Part shown: piece by piece, positions 61,205 to 64,000 of the stretch
Layout: every line of letters begins with the position of its first letter
Position numbering within the stretch: the stretch's first letter is position 1
Assembly (NCBI RefSeq): GCF_002849695.1
Contig: NZ_CP018937.1
Coordinates: forward strand, 4,960,001-5,024,000
From: Bacteroides fragilis
GTDB taxonomy: Bacteria > Bacteroidota > Bacteroidia > Bacteroidales > Bacteroidaceae
Direction of reading: 5' to 3'
Length of the DNA: 64,000 nt
The notes under the pieces: model-generated
Databases searched by the model: none
What the model was told of the DNA's origin: nothing
Seen by the model: the letters and a program-made list of their open reading frames with translations, nothing else
Made by a program: the position numbers and the translations under genes

Positions 61205-61824
61205 AAAACAATGCAGCAAAAATAGTAGCCGATTCTCTATTGGGAACGTACTACAAGGAAGTAAAGTTAGGTAAGTTCACATACAGAATCTACCAGCCGA
61301 CAATCAAAGATCTTTTGAATATCCTCAATGATTCAGGGGTAAGTATCAACGAAGGTATGAAACGTATGGAATTGATTGCGCAAATGCCGGAACACGTAGA
61401 AGAGTGTGCCCGTGCAATTTCTTATGCTGTTTCTATCAACAAGCCCGAAGTTTATCGTAAAATGGCATACCAATATATCACCCATTATGCCACGATGGAG
61501 CAGATAGTAAATGCTTTCGTTGTATTATCCGGTGTGATTAATGGGAAAGAACTCTTTGATAGCGTAAAAATGGATAAATTTCGCTCAAAGAACGGAACAG
61601 CAGAAACAATAGGTGCAAATTCTATCTTTGGTGCAATGGGTTCATTGATGGATAGCCTTCATTTAACATACAAAGAAGTTTTTGAAGTGATTCCTTACCC
61701 TTGTTTGTTGATGATGAACGCTGATAAGTTACGAGTGTTGGGAGCTGGGGAAGATAAATTGGTAGAAGTATCAACGGAGGAATTTTTCAGAATGAGAGCA
61801 GAAAGGAGGGGTAACAATGGCTGA
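61201..61824 (+). CDS. tail-assembly-chaperone-like protein, second
   Basis: Protein of 207 aa that starts within the stop of the gene before it and ends 8 bp inside the tape measure gene. The N-terminal part (KFTYRIYQPTIKDLLNIL) and a helical centre look like the tail chaperones of siphophages. The place between a small helical protein and the tape measure supports that reading, but there is no motif that proves it. Confidence 0.5.
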   Translation: MKNNAAKIVADSLLGTYYKEVKLGKFTYRIYQPTIKDLLNILNDSGVSINEGMKRMELIAQMPEHVEECARAISYAVSINKPEVYRKMAYQYITHYATMEQIVNAFVVLSGVINGKELFDSVKMDKFRSKNGTAETIGANSIFGAMGSLMDSLHLTYKEVFEVIPYPCLLMMNADKLRVLGAGEDKLVEVSTEEFFRMRAERRGNNG

Positions 61825-64000
61825 TTTATGGTTTAAGATTCGGGCTGATGTGTCAGAACTTGATAAAGCCTATAAAAGACTTGCTGAGATTGAAAAAATG
61901 GTTGCCAGCTTCAATAATAAATTATCAAAATCAGAACCGGGTGGTAAAGCATTTAAAGAGATTAGCAAACAGCTTATTTCTTTAGAAAAGCAGCATGAAC
62001 AAACTTTAAAGAAAATAGCTTCACTTGAAACAGCCAGTCAAAACCATGCTCAAAAAGAAGTAGAGAACCAATGTATCATATCTCAGGCTATAAAAGAAGC
62101 TGTTTCCTCCGAAAAGCTAAAACAAGAAACTTCAAAAGCGTCTATTCAAAACTCAAAAGCGCAAATAGAAGCTATAAAATTAGAGTTGGAGGAATTGAAG
62201 AAAAGAAGAGCCTTTGATAATGATGCAAAGAAACGAGCTGTATCGGAAGAAGAAGTAACAAGAATCCTGAATACTCAGGTAAAATCTATCCGGCAGGCAG
62301 AAGAGCAAAACAAACGTTTGCGTATAGCTGTGAAAAACGTAATCGGAGAAGATAAGGAAGCTAATCAATTACGTGCTACCATGAACAACCGAATACAGAA
62401 AAATACGGAGTTCATAAAGCGCAATACAGATGCTTTTGTCCGTCAGAAAATGACAATCGGGCAATATAAGCAGGAAATAAAACAGGCTTTTGCCGAACTT
62501 CAAAAGGGCGGTAATACCATGAATAACGTAAAGTCTATAGCAAATGGGCTTTCAGGTGTGCTGAAAACAAAAGTATCGGGAGGGTTATCCAGCGTTAGGG
62601 ATGGCGTAAGCACAATGATAAAGGGTTTTGTTGGTGCGCAGGCTGTTATCAGTGGCTTTCAAAAGATGGTGGATGCTATAAAGTCCGGAGTCCATTCAAT
62701 AATTGATTTTGAAGCAGCAAATTCAAAGTTGGCAGCTATTTTAGGAGAAGCGAAAACCAATATAAACGAATTGATTTATGATGCTAAAAGGTTGGGAGCA
62801 ACAACACGATATACTGCATCCGAAGCAACAGCCCTTCAAATCGAATTGGCTAAATTAGGCTTTTCCAAAAAAGAAATATTGGATAGTACGGAATACATTT
62901 TGAAATTTGCACAAGCTACAGGTGCAGAATTACCGGAAGCGGCAGCGTTGGCAGGTGCATCTATTAGGATGTTTGGTGCTACAACACAAGAAACTGAAAA
63001 ATATGTTGCTGCAATGGCTGTAGCTACTACAAAGAGTGCATTATCATTTTCTTACCTTCAAACTGCAATGCCTATAGTCGGTCCGGTAGCTAAAGCATTT
63101 AATTTCACGATAGAAGATACTTTGGCTTTACTTGGCAAATTGTCTGATGCTGGTTTTGATGCTTCTATGTCCGCTACCGCTACGAGAAATATTATATTAA
63201 ACTTAGCTGATGCCAACGGGAAGTTAGCCAAAGAATTAGGCGGCAATGTGAAAACACTCCCTGAAATGGTAGAGGGATTAGTAAAATTGAGAGATAAGGG
63301 AATAGACCTTGCCTCAACATTAGAACTGACTGATAAGCGTAGTGTAGCAGCGTTTAATGCTTTCCTTTCTGGTGCTGAGAAGATAAATACTCTACGGGAA
63401 GCGGTAACTAATGTAGAAGGTGATTTGGCTACTATGGCAAATACTATGACTGATAATGTGCAAGGAGCAATTTTAGGTCTTTCTTCTGCATGGGAGGCGT
63501 TTATGCTTTCATTTATGAACTCCACCGGACCGGCTAAAGAGGTAATAGATTTCTTTGCAAAGGGATTGAGGAATATTGCCAGAGATTTAGCTTTACCAGA
63601 CGAACGCCAAAGTATGCAAAATTCTGAATCAATCAGTTTGCAAAAACAGCAAATGCAGGAATTTGGAGTAATTGACGAAAACCTGAAAAGATTACGGGCA
63701 CTCTATGATGAGAAAGTAGCTACCGGAATGGATGCAAATCAAGCGGAGATAGAAGCAAAGAAGGAATATCTCCAGTCTTATCGAAAAGAGTTAGAGAAAG
63801 AAAATAAGCTCTATGAAGATTTACAAAAAGAGAAACAAGCGACACAGGACAAATATCAAAACGCTTCATTCTGGAAACAGGCGTTATTCTTAGAAAAGAC
63901 TAACCACCAATATGAAAAACAGATAGACTTGCAAGTTAGTGGTATGGCTCAACTAAAAGGGAGTATGTTCAAAAATGAATCTGTAATTGATGCAGTAGAA
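61817..64000 (+). CDS. phage tail tape measure protein (3' end missing)
   Basis: The frame is open from ATG 61817 to the window end, 728 codons without a stop. It has a strong Shine-Dalgarno (GGAGGGG) and overlaps the previous stop by 8 bp. Residues 1-230 are coiled-coil rich (repeated Lys/Glu/Gln heptads). A PhageMin_Tail-type domain (TIGR01760 class) starts near residue 293: FEAANSKLAAILGEA then LGATTRYTASEATAL and GPVAKAFNFTIEDTLALLG. It sets tail length, which shows a tailed phage with a long tail. The C-terminus lies outside the window. Confidence 0.88.
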   Translation, partial: MADLWFKIRADVSELDKAYKRLAEIEKMVASFNNKLSKSEPGGKAFKEISKQLISLEKQHEQTLKKIASLETASQNHAQKEVENQCIISQAIKEAVSSEKLKQETSKASIQNSKAQIEAIKLELEELKKRRAFDNDAKKRAVSEEEVTRILNTQVKSIRQAEEQNKRLRIAVKNVIGEDKEANQLRATMNNRIQKNTEFIKRNTDAFVRQKMTIGQYKQEIKQAFAELQKGGNTMNNVKSIANGLSGVLKTKVSGGLSSVRDGVSTMIKGFVGAQAVISGFQKMVDAIKSGVHSIIDFEAANSKLAAILGEAKTNINELIYDAKRLGATTRYTASEATALQIELAKLGFSKKEILDSTEYILKFAQATGAELPEAAALAGASIRMFGATTQETEKYVAAMAVATTKSALSFSYLQTAMPIVGPVAKAFNFTIEDTLALLGKLSDAGFDASMSATATRNIILNLADANGKLAKELGGNVKTLPEMVEGLVKLRDKGIDLASTLELTDKRSVAAFNAFLSGAEKINTLREAVTNVEGDLATMANTMTDNVQGAILGLSSAWEAFMLSFMNSTGPAKEVIDFFAKGLRNIARDLALPDERQSMQNSESISLQKQQMQEFGVIDENLKRLRALYDEKVATGMDANQAEIEAKKEYLQSYRKELEKENKLYEDLQKEKQATQDKYQNASFWKQALFLEKTNHQYEKQIDLQVSGMAQLKGSMFKNESVIDAVE

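Larger units (their letters stand above)
52219..64000. mobile_element. prophage (left part, open at window end)
   Basis: A block of plus-strand genes from a tyrosine integrase to a tape measure protein, with no host-type genes. The left border must lie between the terminator at 52218 and the integrase promoter at ~52394; the att core cannot be set from one end. Order: integrase, unknown, excisionase-like, winged-helix-like, ATPase, iteron region, primase, helicase, nuclease, unknowns, tail chaperone-like pair, tape measure. No lysis, terminase large subunit, portal or capsid genes lie in the visible part. Confidence 0.88.

Noticed and set aside
61195..61210. Programmed frameshift between the tail-chaperone-like genes
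   Set aside because: The junction is a plain ATGA overlap with its own start codon; no slippery heptamer stands out.
63058..63525. Minus-strand 155-codon frame inside the tape measure gene
   Set aside because: It is antisense to a clear tape measure domain and has no start context.

Overview
The window reads as a chromosome segment of a Bacteroides species (Bacteroidales, Bacteroidota) whose last ~12 kb is the left part of an integrated temperate phage. Evidence for the host: many start sites are preceded by the Bacteroides -7 element TAnnTTTG at 20-60 nt; lipoproteins, BamA, tandem OmpH/Skp proteins, NigD-like and DUF6242 proteins are typical of the group; and the ornithine carbamoyltransferase carries Pro90, the residue that marks the N-succinylornithine enzyme described from Bacteroides fragilis. 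I cannot name the species.

Layout. 1-4358: three plus-strand lipoprotein genes, two beta-propellers and a transglutaminase-like/discoidin-like protein. 4457-7483 (minus): a GNAT acetyltransferase, a DUF2156 acyltransferase-fold protein and an lrgAB pair in which lrgA is broken by an apparent one-base deletion. 7692-10796: three exported proteins that look like one envelope locus (two LPP20/DUF4384-like proteins and a transglutaminase-like protein). 10930-13164: pta-ackA. 13387-16100: alkaline phosphatase, a MIP18-type Fe-S protein and LpxH. 16129-18577 (minus): radC, a membrane glycosyltransferase and efp, with efp divergent from rpmH. 19081-24136: a tight cluster of PASTA protein, rluD, ddl, a PlsC-like acyltransferase, a NigD-like lipoprotein and a rhodanese lipoprotein.

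24196-38318 is almost all minus strand: succinylornithine carbamoyltransferase, two L,D-transpeptidases, proA-proB, a DUF2007 protein, murI, two OmpH/Skp chaperones, bamA, uppS, a DUF6242 lipoprotein and ribD. Plus-strand prmC-recX, pyrE and SRPBCC-argH follow, then tRNA-Gly(GCC) and tRNA-Leu(TAA). 42662-51863 (minus) holds glycerate kinase, a second DUF2007 protein, a unit of proC, a cupin regulator and an acyl-CoA synthetase, and an arginine operon argR-GNAT-argG-argC-argD closed by a strong terminator. With argF' and argH the window carries most of an arginine pathway that probably runs on succinylated intermediates; argB is absent from it, and the GNAT inside the operon is the natural candidate for the first acylation step.

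52219-64000: prophage, open at the right edge. It has a tyrosine integrase, an unrecognised acidic protein, an excisionase-like HTH protein whose start codon lies in a perfect hairpin, a winged-helix-like protein, a RecA-fold ATPase, an iteron-like array (putative origin), a zinc-ribbon/toprim primase, an SF2 helicase, a VRR-NUC nuclease, several small unknown proteins, two tail-assembly-chaperone-like proteins and a tape measure protein cut by the window end. No terminase large subunit, portal or capsid gene is seen before the tape measure, so the head genes must lie further right or be missing.
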